Source: Patella vulgata (taxonomy: Eukaryota > Mollusca > Gastropoda > Patellidae). Taken from it: a stretch of DNA of 64,000 bases. Position numbers and translations under genes: made by a program. The DNA is taken from NCBI RefSeq assembly GCF_932274485.2, contig NC_065885.2, positions 37,957,062 to 38,021,061 of the forward strand, in the 5' to 3' direction. Under the pieces are notes generated by a model, which had not been told where the DNA came from, did no database searches, and saw only the letters and a program-made list of their open reading frames with translations. Of this stretch, positions 1 through 10,600 are shown piece by piece; within the stretch, counting starts at the first letter, position 1; every line of letters begins with the position of its first letter.

Positions 1-1492
1 ACTTGGTGTATAGTTTCATTACATCAATACCTTGACTAAGTTCAATAATGAGCATTTTCTGCACAGGGTAAGCAGAGCGATAAGCAATTTGATTGGCCGA
101 GACTTTGGAACACAATAACTCACCTTCTAATTGAGCTAGAATGTTCAAACTTTGTGTAGGTGATTATTAGGTTAATGCCTTGATGAAGTTCGAAGATGAG
201 CATTTTCTGCTTAGGGTAAGCCGAGATAAGCAATTTGATTGGTTGATGCTTTGGGACACGATAACTTAGTTCTATTTAAGTGAGAGTGATGAAACTTAGT
301 GTATAGTTTTATTACATCAATACATTCACTAAGTTTGACAATGAGCATTTTCTGCTCAGGGTAACTCACAATAACTCACCTTCTAATTGAGCTAGAATGT
401 TCAAACTTTGTGTAGGTGTTTATTAGGTCAATGCCTTGATGGAGTTCGAAGATGAGCATTTTCTGCTTAGGGAAAGCAGAGATAAGCAATTTGATTGGTT
501 GATGCTTTGGGACACAATAACTTAGTTCTATTTAAGAGAGTGGGATGAAACTTGGTGTATAATTACATCAATACATTGACTAAGTTCGACAATGAGCATT
601 TTCTGCTCAGGGTAAGCAGAGCGATAAGCAATTTCATTGGCCGAGACTTTGGAACACAATAACTCTCATTCTAATTGAGTTAGAATGTTCACACTTGGCG
701 TAGGTGTCAATTAGGTGAATTCCTTGATGGAGTTTGAAGATGAGAATTTTCTGCTTAGGGTAAGCAGATTTGACGGATTGGTGATAAGGAATAGGTTACT
801 TATTTTTTTAGGTGTAGTTTTGCTGGATTGCAGCAAAACTAAGGGGAACAACTCTCCTGACTAAAGCTCTTGTTGTTGGAGGCGAATTTGTTGTCGCCAT
901 TTTTCCAATTCACCAAATTGTCATTCATTTCTTCACAGGTTTTTCGAATCATCACTTGACCCCTCAAAGAGAGACAGGTGAAGGTACTGTGGGCAACACA
1001 GAGATAAGCAGTTTGATTGTTTGATGCTTTAGGACATGATAACTTTAGTTCTAATTAAGTGAAAGTGAGGGCACTTGGTGTATAGCTTTATTATATCAAT
1101 ACCTTGACTAAGTTTGATAATGAACATTTTTTGCTAAGGGTAAGCAGAGTGATAAGCAATTTGATTGGTCGAGACTTTGGAACACAATAACTCTCCTAAT
1201 TGAGGTAGAATGTTCAAACTTGGTGTAGGTGTCTATTAGGCGAATGTTTAAACTTGATGTTGATGTTTATTAGATGAATGTCTTGACTGAGTTCAATGAT
1301 TAACATTTCGAGCTGAAGCTAAGCAGAGGTAATCGATTTCATTTGTCAATGGTTTGGGACAGGATAATCTTGATTCTATCTGATAGAGAGTGATGAAACT
1401 TAGTGAAAAAAATAATTGTGCGATTAATTAATATGTTTCATCTATTTATTTTGCAATTTCGGCAGGGGACAGCAGCCTCACTGTTGGCTTGT
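1..1492 (+). repeat. Hairpin-headed tandem-core element, family A, copy 1 (head outside window)
   Basis: The stretch is built from a roughly 146-base monomer in two alternating subtypes, making a dimer of about 294 bases. Each monomer contains GATGAGCATTTTCTGC and AAGCAATTTGATTGG. It ends in the family tail GCCTCACTGTTGGCTTGT near 1470-1490, just after GGCAGGGGAC. Other copies in the window begin with a hairpin head and a GTCT/GTCC microsatellite, so this copy is cut by the window edge. An unrelated stretch at about 780-960 interrupts the core. No coding sequence is seen. Confidence 0.8.
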
Positions 1493-1599
1493 TATAGCAA
1501 GAATGGCCAACTGTTTATTAAACTATGAATTAATGTATTTTTTAATTCAACTCCAAATTATCAATGTCAGTTTGCTTCCTTGAACAGGTGATACAATGT

Positions 1600-2640
1600 G
1601 TAGGCTATAGTCCGGTAAAAAATTTAAATGACCTAGACAAATTGCAACAGAATTTTTCATGACGGAATCCGGTAGAGAGGTCCCTGAAGGTCTCCCAAAC
1701 AAAAATCGCCCAAAATAAAAAGATAGGTTTTCGAGTAATTAGCATAGATCCAATATGGCCACCATTGGCACCTTAAAACTTCAATATCTCGGGAATGGTT
1801 GAGTTTGGAGCGTGTAAATGTATTGCGGGTAGATAGGAAAGTGGTAAAGATGACTCAGAAAAAACATAGCTAAAAGACTTTCCTGTGATGTCATACTGTC
1901 ATACGGCCAATGATTAGCATAAATCCAATATGGCCGCCATTGCACCCTAAAACTCCAATATCCCGGGAATGGTTGAGTTTGGAGGATGTAAATGTATTAC
2001 GAGTAGATAGGAAAGTGCTACCAAAGAACTAGAAAAACAATGCCAGGTGACGTCCTTGTGACGTCTTATGTCAATCGGCAACAATTAGCATGATTCCAAA
2101 ATAAAAAGATAGGTTTTCGAGTAATTATCATAAATCCAATATGGCTGCCATTGGCACCTTAAAACTCCAATATATCGAGAGTGATTGATTTTATAGGGTT
2201 TAAATGTATTAGAGGAAGATATGAAAGTGGTACCAAAGAATAAAAAAAGCCTAATCCATGACGTCCCTGTGACGTCATTAGTCCATGTGACAGACCTGGG
2301 ATTTTGGAACATCATTACCAATTTGATGAATAAATTCAACCATGATTTTCAGTTAGCCTGGTGGCTGAAGTGTTGAAATTTGGTTGATGGACTTCCGGGT
2401 TACTTTGCTAAATTGCATTTTGGCGGCCATCTTTAAAGATGGCCGCCGTTATTTCATTGAAATTGAGCGCATCGGGGAAACCTTCATAACTCCTGAAAAG
2501 ATCGACCTATGGATATGGAATGTGGCTCACAATGTTCACAAGAAAATGCTTCTTCTGGTGCTATATGATACTTGTTGTTGAATGAATCATATATTTTCCA
2601 AATCAACAGATTATTCTGGAAAAAGCAACAAATTATGTGT
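1600..2640 (+). repeat. CCAATATGGC tandem-monomer element, copy 1
   Basis: Three degenerate monomers of about 175-210 bases each hold AATCCAATATGGC, CACCTTAAAACT, ATGGTTGAGTTTGGAG and a GTGACGTC-rich segment. They are followed by a unique end containing GATGGCCGCC near 2440 and TATATGATACTTGTTGTT near 2565. The whole arrangement recurs inverted at 7920-9729. The repeats look non-coding: no reading frame persists across monomers. The family is not recognised. Confidence 0.7.
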
Positions 2641-2892
2641 GTGGTCTTCTTAAGTTATTCAATTAGCATAAATAAATACGCCCAGTGGTCTTCCCTATAC
2701 AGCTGCGGTGGCCGCAAACTCAACAAAAGTCGTAAGTAGACTGTCAAATTTAAAATGTTGAACGTTGTCGAGGCAGGGCACAAACTTAGTGAACTTTTAG
2801 CTAGTGTGTCACAATCGAAACGATATTTGGGGGCGGGTTGTTTCAGTGTCAAAATTTGTCCCTAAAGACAATTTTGAGATTATGTCACTTCT
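2641..2892. other. Unassigned spacer
   Basis: No gene or repeat end is visible here. Short open frames lack any recognisable motif. The right edge is the 5' truncation point of the following LINE. Confidence 0.4.
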
Positions 2893-4282
2893 GTGACGTC
2901 ATTTTCGGTTGGGGTTCTGTCCGATGTCCAAAATGACCGCAAGGGAGCTAAAGATGATCCGAACAATTATAGGCCAATCTCAATTCTCCCCACAATTTCA
3001 AAGATATTCGAAAGGCACTCAAATTCAAACTTATTTGGAAACCTTCAATGTTCTTTATGCTTACCAATCTGGATTTAGATCAAATCATTCATGTGCTACT
3101 GCACCGATCCGAATGACAGATAATTGGCTTGATGCTATCGATAATGTTGCGATGAGTGGTATAGTGTATCTTGATTTTAGCAAAGCATTTGATCTCATTG
3201 ATCATAAGCTTATTATTGAAAAACTACATCTTTATCGATTTGATAATAATTCACAAATTTTGATTGAATCATATCTTGACTCACGGAAGCAAAAAGTATG
3301 TTTAGGATCAATTACCTCCTCAATTACTACAGTCAAATGCGGGGTTCCACAAGGGTCGATCGTGGGTCCTCTCCTATTCCTTATTTTTATAAATGATTTC
3401 CCACTCAATATTGAATCAAGTCAGATAGATTTGTTTGCTGATGACAGTAACCTGCATTGTTCACACAAAGATATTTAATCCATCGCCAATAATCTCCACA
3501 ATTATCTCTATTTGGTTGCTAAATGGTGTGAAAACAATGGGATGGTAATCAATCCTTCGAAAACAAAATCAATGCTGATTTCATCAAAACACAAAAGAAA
3601 TCAGAAAAACCTAACTTTATCACTCCATGGTGAGAAAATTGAGACGGTTACTACCGCAAAATTACTTGGAATTCAAATTGACCAAGACCTTAATTGGGAA
3701 GCACAGATAGCAGATATGTCTAAAAAACTTGCATCAAAAATATTTCTCCTAAATAAGATAAAAGATCATTTACCTTACGAGACAGGAATTTTGTTTTATA
3801 ACAGTTACATACTACCAATATTTGATTATTGCTCTATTATTTGGGGAAATGCTACCAAAAGTAGATTAGACATTCTTTTAAAATTACAAAAGAGGGCAGC
3901 AAGAACTATTCTTGATGCACCGATTGAAACTCCGTCCACCTCTTTATTTACTAAACTCGGTTGGCTTACCCTTACACAGAGGATTCTTTACAATAAAATT
4001 GTCTTAGCATTCAAAATTATTACATTTAATACTCCACTTTATCTAAATTTCTATTTTATTGAAAAATCTCTTGTTTCCAAAACGGATATCTTGCTCCGTT
4101 CACAGACCAGTAAATCTCTTTTTCTTCAAAATTGCAAAACGGAATCCATGAAACGTACTTTTCATTATTCTGCATGTCTTTTATGGAACAATCTGCCTTT
4201 CGATATAAAGATGTGTAAAAATGTTGAAAATTTTAAGATTAAACTGAAAAGTCATTTATTTTGCACACTGAAGGAACCATAA
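2893..4282 (+). pseudogene. LINE reverse transcriptase, broken
   Basis: The reading begins with NNYRPISILPTISKIFER in one frame (2893-3040) and continues in another (2909-3478) with the palm motifs YLDFSKAFD, GVPQGSIVGPLLFLIFIND and FADD. It then passes a single in-frame TAA at 3476-3478 and runs on from about 3479 to 4282 through the thumb and C-terminal region (LPIFDYCSIIWG, LQKRAARTIL). So one frameshift early and one stop are visible. The order of motifs is that of non-LTR reverse transcriptases, with catalytic Asp in YLDF and FADD both kept. The N-terminal endonuclease is missing. The frame is otherwise long and well conserved, so the insertion is not very old. Jockey/CR1-type affiliation is a family-level guess. 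Confidence 0.9.
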
Positions 4283-4304
4283 TATTCAACTGATGACATA
4301 CTTA

Positions 4305-5203
4305 TTGTCCCCCGCCTTTCGAAGAAAGCAGGGGACTATTAAAATGGGTTCGTCCGTCTGTCTGTCCGTCTGTCTGTCCGTCTGTCCGTCCGTCTGTCTG
4401 TCCGTCTGTCTGTCCGTCTGTCCGTCCGTCTGTCTGTCCGTCACACTTTTTGGGACACAATAACTCTCTTCCTAATTGAGCTAGAATGTTCAAACTTGGT
4501 GTATGTGTTTATTAGGTCAATGCCTTGATGGAGTTCGAAGATGAGCATTTTCCGCTTAGGGTAAGCAGAGATAAGCAATTTGATTGGTTGATGCTTTGGG
4601 ACACGATAACTCTCTTCCTAATTGGGCTAGAATGTTCAAACTTGGTGTATGTGTTGATTAGGTCAATGCCTTGATGGAGTTCGAAGATGAGCATTTTCTG
4701 CTTAGGGTAAGCAGAGATAAGCAATTTGATTGGTTGATGCTTTGGGACACGATAACTTTTAATTGAGCTAGAATGTTCAAACTTGGTGTATGTGTTTATT
4801 AGGTCAATGCCTTGATGGAGTTCGAAGATGAGCATTTTCCGCTTAGGGTAAGCAGAGATAAGCAATTTGATTGGTTGATACTTTGGGGCACGATAACTCT
4901 CTTCCTAATTGAGCTAGAATGTTCAAACTTGGTGTATGTGTTGATTAGGTCAATGCCTTGATGGAGTTCGAAGATGAGCATTTTCCGCTTAGGGTAAGCA
5001 GAGATAAGCAATTTGATTGGTTGATGCTTTGGGACACGATAACTTTAGTTCTAATTAAGTGAGATTGATGAAACTTGGTGTATAGTTTCATTACAGTAAT
5101 ACCTTGACTAAGTTTGATAATGAGCATTTTCTGCTCAGGGTAAGCAGAGCGATACGCAATTTGATTGGTCGAGACTTTGGAAAACAATAACTCTCCTACT
5201 TTG
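4305..5203 (+). repeat. Family A element, copy 2 (head plus core)
   Basis: It starts TGTCCCCCGCC, whose first bases form an imperfect hairpin (CCCC-GC-CTTTC / GAAAG-CA-GGGG). A GTCT/GTCC microsatellite at about 4352-4441 and monomers of about 146 bases follow. It has no tail; a second head begins directly at 5204. It is inserted in the LINE. Confidence 0.85.
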
Positions 5204-5369
5204 ATTGTCCCCCGCCTTTCAAAGAAAGCAGGGAACTATTAAAATGGGTTCGTCCGTCTGTCTGTTTGTCTGTCTGTCCGTTCCGCTTATTTGTGATAGA
5301 TTTATATGTGTCCTCTAATTATTTTCCTATTTCGGCGGGGGACATCAGCCTCACTGTTGGCTTGTTATT
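5204..5369 (+). repeat. Family A element, copy 3 (head joined to tail, no core)
   Basis: TGTCCCCCGCC head and a short GTCT microsatellite are followed within about 100 bases by TTTCGGCGGGGGACATC and the tail CTCACTGTTGGCTTGTT. It is the minimal form of the family and defines both ends. The GGCGGGGGACA near the tail is the inverted complement of the head's TGTCCCCCGCC. Confidence 0.85.
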
Positions 5370-5615
5370 TTTAACTTGCAACTGCATTCTATTTTATTTT
5401 GTGTGTAATTATAGTGTTCTTCCTATTTTCTACTTGTATAATGTATATGTTTTGAAGTTTGGGAGTGACTTATCAAACTTCCCACTTTAAAATGCTATTG
5501 CATTTCTAATGATTTTAAATTTATCCTGATATTACATGTATATATGTCTTTGTAGCTTAGGAGGGACCTATGGAAGATTAGTTTTTTTGCAAACTAAATA
5601 CGTTGCCTCATTAAA

Positions 5616-5620
5616 TAAAG

Positions 5621-5654
<34 letters not shown>
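5616..5654 (+). repeat. (ATT)n simple repeat, LINE tail
   Basis: About 13 ATT units directly follow AAATAAAGTTTT. This is the usual end of several LINE families and marks the 3' end of the element. Confidence 0.9.
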
Positions 5655-5655
<1 letters not shown>

Positions 5656-5718
5656 GTATCATGCAAGGTAGGGCTTGTGATATATCATGTATAGGGTTTT
5701 CGTAGCCACTGAATTTAA

Positions 5719-6335
5719 AATTGAATTATTTATTGGAATTTTCAATGAAACGGAAAGGTTTGTTCCGCACAGGTATTAGCTTAGAAGGGACAAATACAAT
5801 TTGTAGAACCAGATATTTGATGTTAGTGAACCCATTTTTTCTAGGACACCTGTTTCACACAAAATCTTATTTTCTATCCAGACGAACCTTCAGTATAATA
5901 ATCTATATGCATACAAAGTTTATGAAAATACACATTCAAGCAGCATTTAATATGGTCTACCACCTGTAGGACACTCCCTTCAACTTGTTTATTGGAATTT
6001 TCGATTAAACGTAAACTTTCTGTAAAATGTAAAATACTCGACTAATATACCAGTTGTAACATGTTTAACATCATATCTTTCCACGCGAATTAACAATAAA
6101 GTGTTCATTCGATAAAACGGAAACATTTTTTATACTTGTAAAATAAATACCTATTGTGTATATGATACATTGAAGTCTACCATGTAATACGGAAATTTGC
6201 AACACGTTTATAAGCACCATATCTTTCTACATGAACTAACAATAAATTGTCCATTGGATAAAAAGGAGACATTTTTTTTATATATATAACTGTAAAATAA
6301 TATATGAATTATCGTTTTAACATCATATCTTTTGC
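5719..6335. repeat. Degenerate tandem repeat
   Basis: Variants of CATCATATCTTTCCAC, GAATTAACAATAAA and GATAAAACGGAAAC recur about every 150-170 bases. Copies are seen near 5735, 5985, 6070-6125, 6225-6270 and 6310. No protein is supported. Confidence 0.5.
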
Positions 6336-7265
6336 CTCCCTTTTCAGGGATGGACACTTAAAAGGAGTATGGTAGTTTCGGGGGTCCCTAAATTAGTCAA
6401 TGTTCTCGCGTAGTTATGAATTTATGTCGTTTTTGATGAATTATTAAGATATATGCATAAGCTAAAAACACCAGGATATACTCTAGAAAGTACCATTTAA
6501 ATTACAGTCAGTTTTTTCAAAAGAAATTTCGAGTCTGGTTGTAGAGAACCCTGTCGTTCACCTCACGGAGCAAAGATAAGCCTGTCCTATCCTAGGTATC
6601 ATATGTGTAATTTTATGTCAACTTCACAATTGTTAGTATAAATATAACATTTACTTGACAATTATCACAATTTTCATCTGGCCTTAAAACATTTTAATTG
6701 GATTTGTGTTCCTGGTGTTATAAGCTTTCCAAATATGTATAGTTTGTTTAATAGGGAGGACCTTGTAGCGGAACTGTGTTTCTAAGCAAGCTAAAAATTT
6801 TGGTTGCAGGCCTACTAGACCATACGACAAAAGTTGCCGGGCATAGAGGCGTTAATGTAAAAACGGACCACATTACCATTTCTGAACGAATAAGAGATCT
6901 TAAATTCTTAACAACTGGATATATCATAAATAATTCTCAATACGGCTTAAAATGGTGCAAAGGCATAGTAGATGAAATTAATATGACTCACTATTTTGGT
7001 GAAATGTCTTGTGATCTGTGAGATCCCAAATAATCAATTCCATATTATGCCCCATTGTATTGTTTATGGGGTGTGTGTGTGTGTGGGGGGGGGGGGCGCA
7101 TAGGATGTGTCATTTTTAGCAGTATCATTAACATCATTTTCAGCATTATTTTTGAGTTTTTATTCATGTTCAGTGACTCTGAAAACCTTATAAAAGAGAC
7201 ATTATAAGCTATATAAGCCATTTTGAATTTTCCCCATCTTGGATTTTTAAAACTCTTTGTTTAGA
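6336..7265. other. Unassigned intergenic sequence
   Basis: It holds a (TG)n and G-run simple repeat at about 7071-7097 and one open frame (6776-7021) with an acceptor-like TGGTTGCAG inside. No family motif is seen, and it is not called as a gene. Confidence 0.4.
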
Positions 7266-7269
7266 TTAA

Positions 7270-7659
7270 ACAAACATTGTGCAAGAGCTAAATCTGCCTA
7301 TTGCAGGTCTTTCTTTAGGCCTGAAATGTTTTCTAAATTATTATTTAGACATTAATTAACTGACCCAGGCCATAATCAACTCTCGATGGTATCGGATTTC
7401 TCCGATATTAAATAAATTAGAACGTATCAGTCATATTTTGATTTAATCTAAAAATGGAGGAGCGAGACTTAGCTTCGAGCAACCAGTACAGTTGTTGAAA
7501 TTATTGCACGTGTCTTGTCAAACCTTCAAAGGCTAATATCTTTGCTTGCAATAGAGTAATTTGAATGAAATTGTCAAATTATTCATTTTACATTATCTAT
7601 TTTCGAACTATTGTAGCAAGAATGGCTAGCTCTTTATCTAAATCTTACATAATGAATCT
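7270..7659 (+). mobile_element. TTAA-flanked MITE, family Q, copy 1
   Basis: TTAA lies directly at both ends (7266-7269 and 7660-7663). The left end holds CATTGTGCAAGAGC and the right end holds CATAATGAATCT, whose complement resembles the left end. It contains CTATTGTAGCAAGAATGGC near the right end. TTAA target duplication and short TIRs are the hallmark of piggyBac-type elements. There is no transposase. Confidence 0.75.
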
Positions 7660-7919
7660 TTAATTGTAAGCTCATTGGATAGTACATGTCATATCAAACA
7701 ATGAAATGACTATTATCTGACATATTGGCCATTTTAGGAAATTTTGTCGCCATTTTGAATTTCCGCCATCTTGGATCTGGGACACTCATATTTGAGATTA
7801 TTTTTTATGATCAATGTTTCTGATATCTATTCAATCACTTAAGTTGACCAAACAGATAATTTGGCTTATATTGGTCTGAACACGATTTGTTAGTAAACAT
7901 ACGAACAGACATGAAAAAA

Positions 7920-9729
7920 AAATCGAAAATGTTGCTTTTTTTCAGATTAATCTTTTATTTTAAAACTGATAGTATTGATTAAACAACATATATCATATAC
8001 CAGCAGATGCAGAATTATATTATGAACATTTTGAGATATATTACATATCCATATAGGTGAAACTGTTGAGGAGTTATGAAGGCTTCCCCGACTCGCACTA
8101 TTTCAAATAAGAAAAAAAACGGCGGCCATTTTTTTTAAAGATGGCCGCCAAACTGACATTTGGCAAAGTGACAGGAAGTCCATCAACCAATTTTGGACAC
8201 TTTAGACCTAAGGCTAACTGAAAATCATAGTTAAACCAATTCATCAAATTGGTAATGAATATCTGCCTGTCACATGGACTACATAACGTCATATACGTTC
8301 AACAATTGGCATAAATCCAATATGGCTGCCGTTGGAACCTTAAAACCACCCCCAACCCTTTTGAAAAATCAAGTATCCAACCTTGTGAATAGCCTCGTTC
8401 TGGTCAAAATACATCGTTCTAAAAACATGGCAATTTAAAAAAAAAATAGTTTTGGAACTCCAGACAAATGTGGCATTTTGTTTTTACCATGTTACAACAT
8501 GGCAAAATTGTGGACAAAAATGCGGAACGAGGCATTCTGAGGTTTATAGTGTTGATGATAGCTGCTAGGAATATCAGGGTGAGTTCTGCTGAATTTCTCT
8601 TGTATAACACCCTCTTGTATAACCCCCTAATTTCTGCATGTCATAGACTGACCTAGGCGTTCATTTCTTTCCCAAATATGGAATAAGCATCCCCATTCTC
8701 CCCAAACCAGGGGGAGAACATTGCCTTATTTGGTCTATCAACCACATGTCATAAACAGATAGAGACACATGGACAGAAGCTCCAGAACTAGACCCGCCAA
8801 GTTTGTTAACAAATTCACCCGATGAGAACTTAAAGATTGAAATTCATAGTCAACGATTCAGATGAACCTGAGCCAACTGCATACTTGACACTACAGTCCC
8901 TGAAATCGTCAATAAAGAAGAATTGTTAGCAGAAGAATTGTACAGTCCATAATTGAAATACAGGTCTATCAGAAACCAAGTAAAATATTCCTGTTAAAAC
9001 CTTTACAAACTGATGAAATATATGAATTGTTTGACAAGATGATACAAGTAATACATTTTCACCCTCTAAATTAAACCATCCGCGAGAAACTGGATAGTTT
9101 ATGGTTCCAATGGCAGGCATATTGGATTTATAGTATATACTAATTATTGGATGTATGAAATTACGAAGACACGGTGACGTAATTTGGCAATGTTTTTCTG
9201 ATGCTTTGGTGGCACTTTCCTATCTACCAGTAATACATTTATACCCTCAAAACTCATCCATTCCGGAGATATTGGAGTTTTAAGGTGCCAATGGTGGCCT
9301 TATTGGATTTATGCTAATTGTTGACCATATGATGTTATGACGTCACAAGAAGTCGCCTGGCATCGTTTTTCTAGTTCTTTGGTAGCACTTTCCTACCGAC
9401 TCGTAATACATTTAGATCCTCCAAATTCAACCATTCCCGAGATATCAGAGTTTTAAGTTTCAATGGCGGCCATATTGGATTTATGCAAATTGTTGGTCGT
9501 ATGACGGTATGACGTAACAGGGACGTCATTTGGCTTTGTTTTTCTTTCCTGTCTACCTGTAATACATTTACACCCTCCAAACTCAACCATTCCCGAGATA
9601 TTGGAGCTTTAATGCTAATTACTCGAAAACCTATCTTTATATTTTGGGCGATTTTTGTTTGGGAGACCTTCAGGGACCCCATTACCAGATTCCATCGAGA
9701 AAAATTTTGTTGCAATTTGTTCTAGGTAT
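7920..9729 (-). repeat. CCAATATGGC tandem-monomer element, copy 2, inverted and interrupted
   Basis: On the - strand this repeats the order of 1600-2640: three monomers with AATCCAATATGGC-like blocks (about 9121, 9297 and 9468 on the + strand), then the GGCGGCCATTT end (about 8120) and the terminal segment near 7990-8040. The stretch at about 8350-9120 does not match copy 1 and looks like an insertion of unknown type. The two copies form a large inverted pair about 6-7 kb apart. Confidence 0.65.
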
Positions 9730-10507
9730 CCACTCTATATGGCTTATCTTTACCCGACTACTATGTTGGAAGGATCTTTCTATGCTCATTTCAGCTCTTA
9801 GAGCTCTTTCAACAGCTAAAAAGAAATATTATTATGCCAAGATTTTATATCTTATTCTAATATTGAAATATTTATATACACCACAAAAACAAAGATGTCT
9901 AGATGCAAGAATTCATATAAACAAAACCATGGAAAATTTATTAAATTTGCAAATCAAAATTTTGAAGTGGTAGTCCAGGATGTCGATCTGTAACGATATA
10001 ACAACTTACTGTTAAACTCTGCCATTTAAAGGTGCACCATTATGTAAGATTTCGATAAAGAGCAGGCCAATCTTGCTATCATAGTTCAAAAATAGATTAT
10101 GAATAGATTGAAAATTTCAATCAAATTAATTTATTCTGAGCGAAGTTAATAGTGTTTAAAGTTTTGTCAAGAAAGTCTCAATTGTAAAGTACAATTGCTA
10201 CCATAATAGACAAGGACTTGTCTATCTATTTTATAACATTAAATTATTAAATGGCAAAGATGTTTTAATCAATTTGAGTTGATTATTGGCTTGTTACGTA
10301 AATGATAATTTACATAAAATAAGATTTTAGGGTCAGTTCTCAGAGTGCTTCTGCTTTCCCCTTCCCAAACAAAAGAATACAACAAACCAAAATGTACGGA
10401 AGTTGTCAATAATGCCAAAAGATTGCATTCTCATGTCATTTGTTTTGCTGCATGCAAATTTGAAACAAAAATGGAGGTAAACATAATATATCTTTTCTAT
10501 ATTTCAG
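9730..10507. other. Spacer with a partial family Q relic (about 10024-10300)
   Basis: TTTAAAGGTGCACCATTATG near 10023, then ATAGTTCAAAAATAGATTATG and GAAAATTTCAAT, match the complement of the family Q MITE. The far end is not clear. No coding exon is recognised between here and the first ceramide synthase exon. Confidence 0.5.
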
Positions 10508-10600
10508 CATGTCAGCAATGATTTGTATTATTATTATTTGGTGGAAATGGGATTTTATTGGTCTCAAATATTTACAATAACAATTTCTGTTAAAAGAAAG
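10508..10600 (+). CDS. Ceramide synthase exon a
   Basis: It follows a TTTCAG acceptor and ends AAG|GTATGA. The 31 codons begin HVSNDLYYYYLVEMGFYW and end in SVKRK. The aromatic run and the final KRK precede the conserved DF of the next exon, as in known ceramide synthases. It starts and ends in phase 0. The preceding exon was not found. Confidence 0.92.

Larger units (their letters stand above)
2893..5655 (+). mobile_element. 5'-truncated non-LTR retrotransposon (LINE), split by inserted repeats
   Basis: The reverse transcriptase region is at 2893-4282. About 1.07 kb of family A repeat (4305-5369) follows. The LINE 3' end then resumes at about 5370 and runs through TTTGTAGCTTAGGAGGGAC and CTCATTAAATAAAG into an (ATT)n tail at 5616-5654. 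That order, with an AATAAA-like signal and a simple-repeat tail after the coding region, fits a Jockey/CR1-like LINE 3' end. No endonuclease domain is present, so the copy is truncated at its 5' end, as most LINE copies are. The placement of 5370-5655 in the same copy is inferred from order and strand. Confidence 0.72.

Noticed and set aside
4302-4493. Frame with TDGRTDGQ repeats
   Set aside because: Translation of the GTCT/GTCC microsatellite.
4302-5187. Several - strand frames with similar proteins (MLISAYPKRKMLIFELHQG type)
   Set aside because: They are by-products of the family A tandem monomer and recur in every copy at the same phase; the conservation is of DNA, not protein.
6776-7021. 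81-codon + strand frame with an internal acceptor-like TTGCAG
   Set aside because: No family motif; it does not fit a missing ceramide synthase exon, and no donor or neighbouring exon agrees in phase.
9644-9973. 109-codon + strand frame upstream of ceramide synthase exon a
   Set aside because: It lies partly in a known repeat end and shows no ceramide synthase upstream motif (no WD or YP context).
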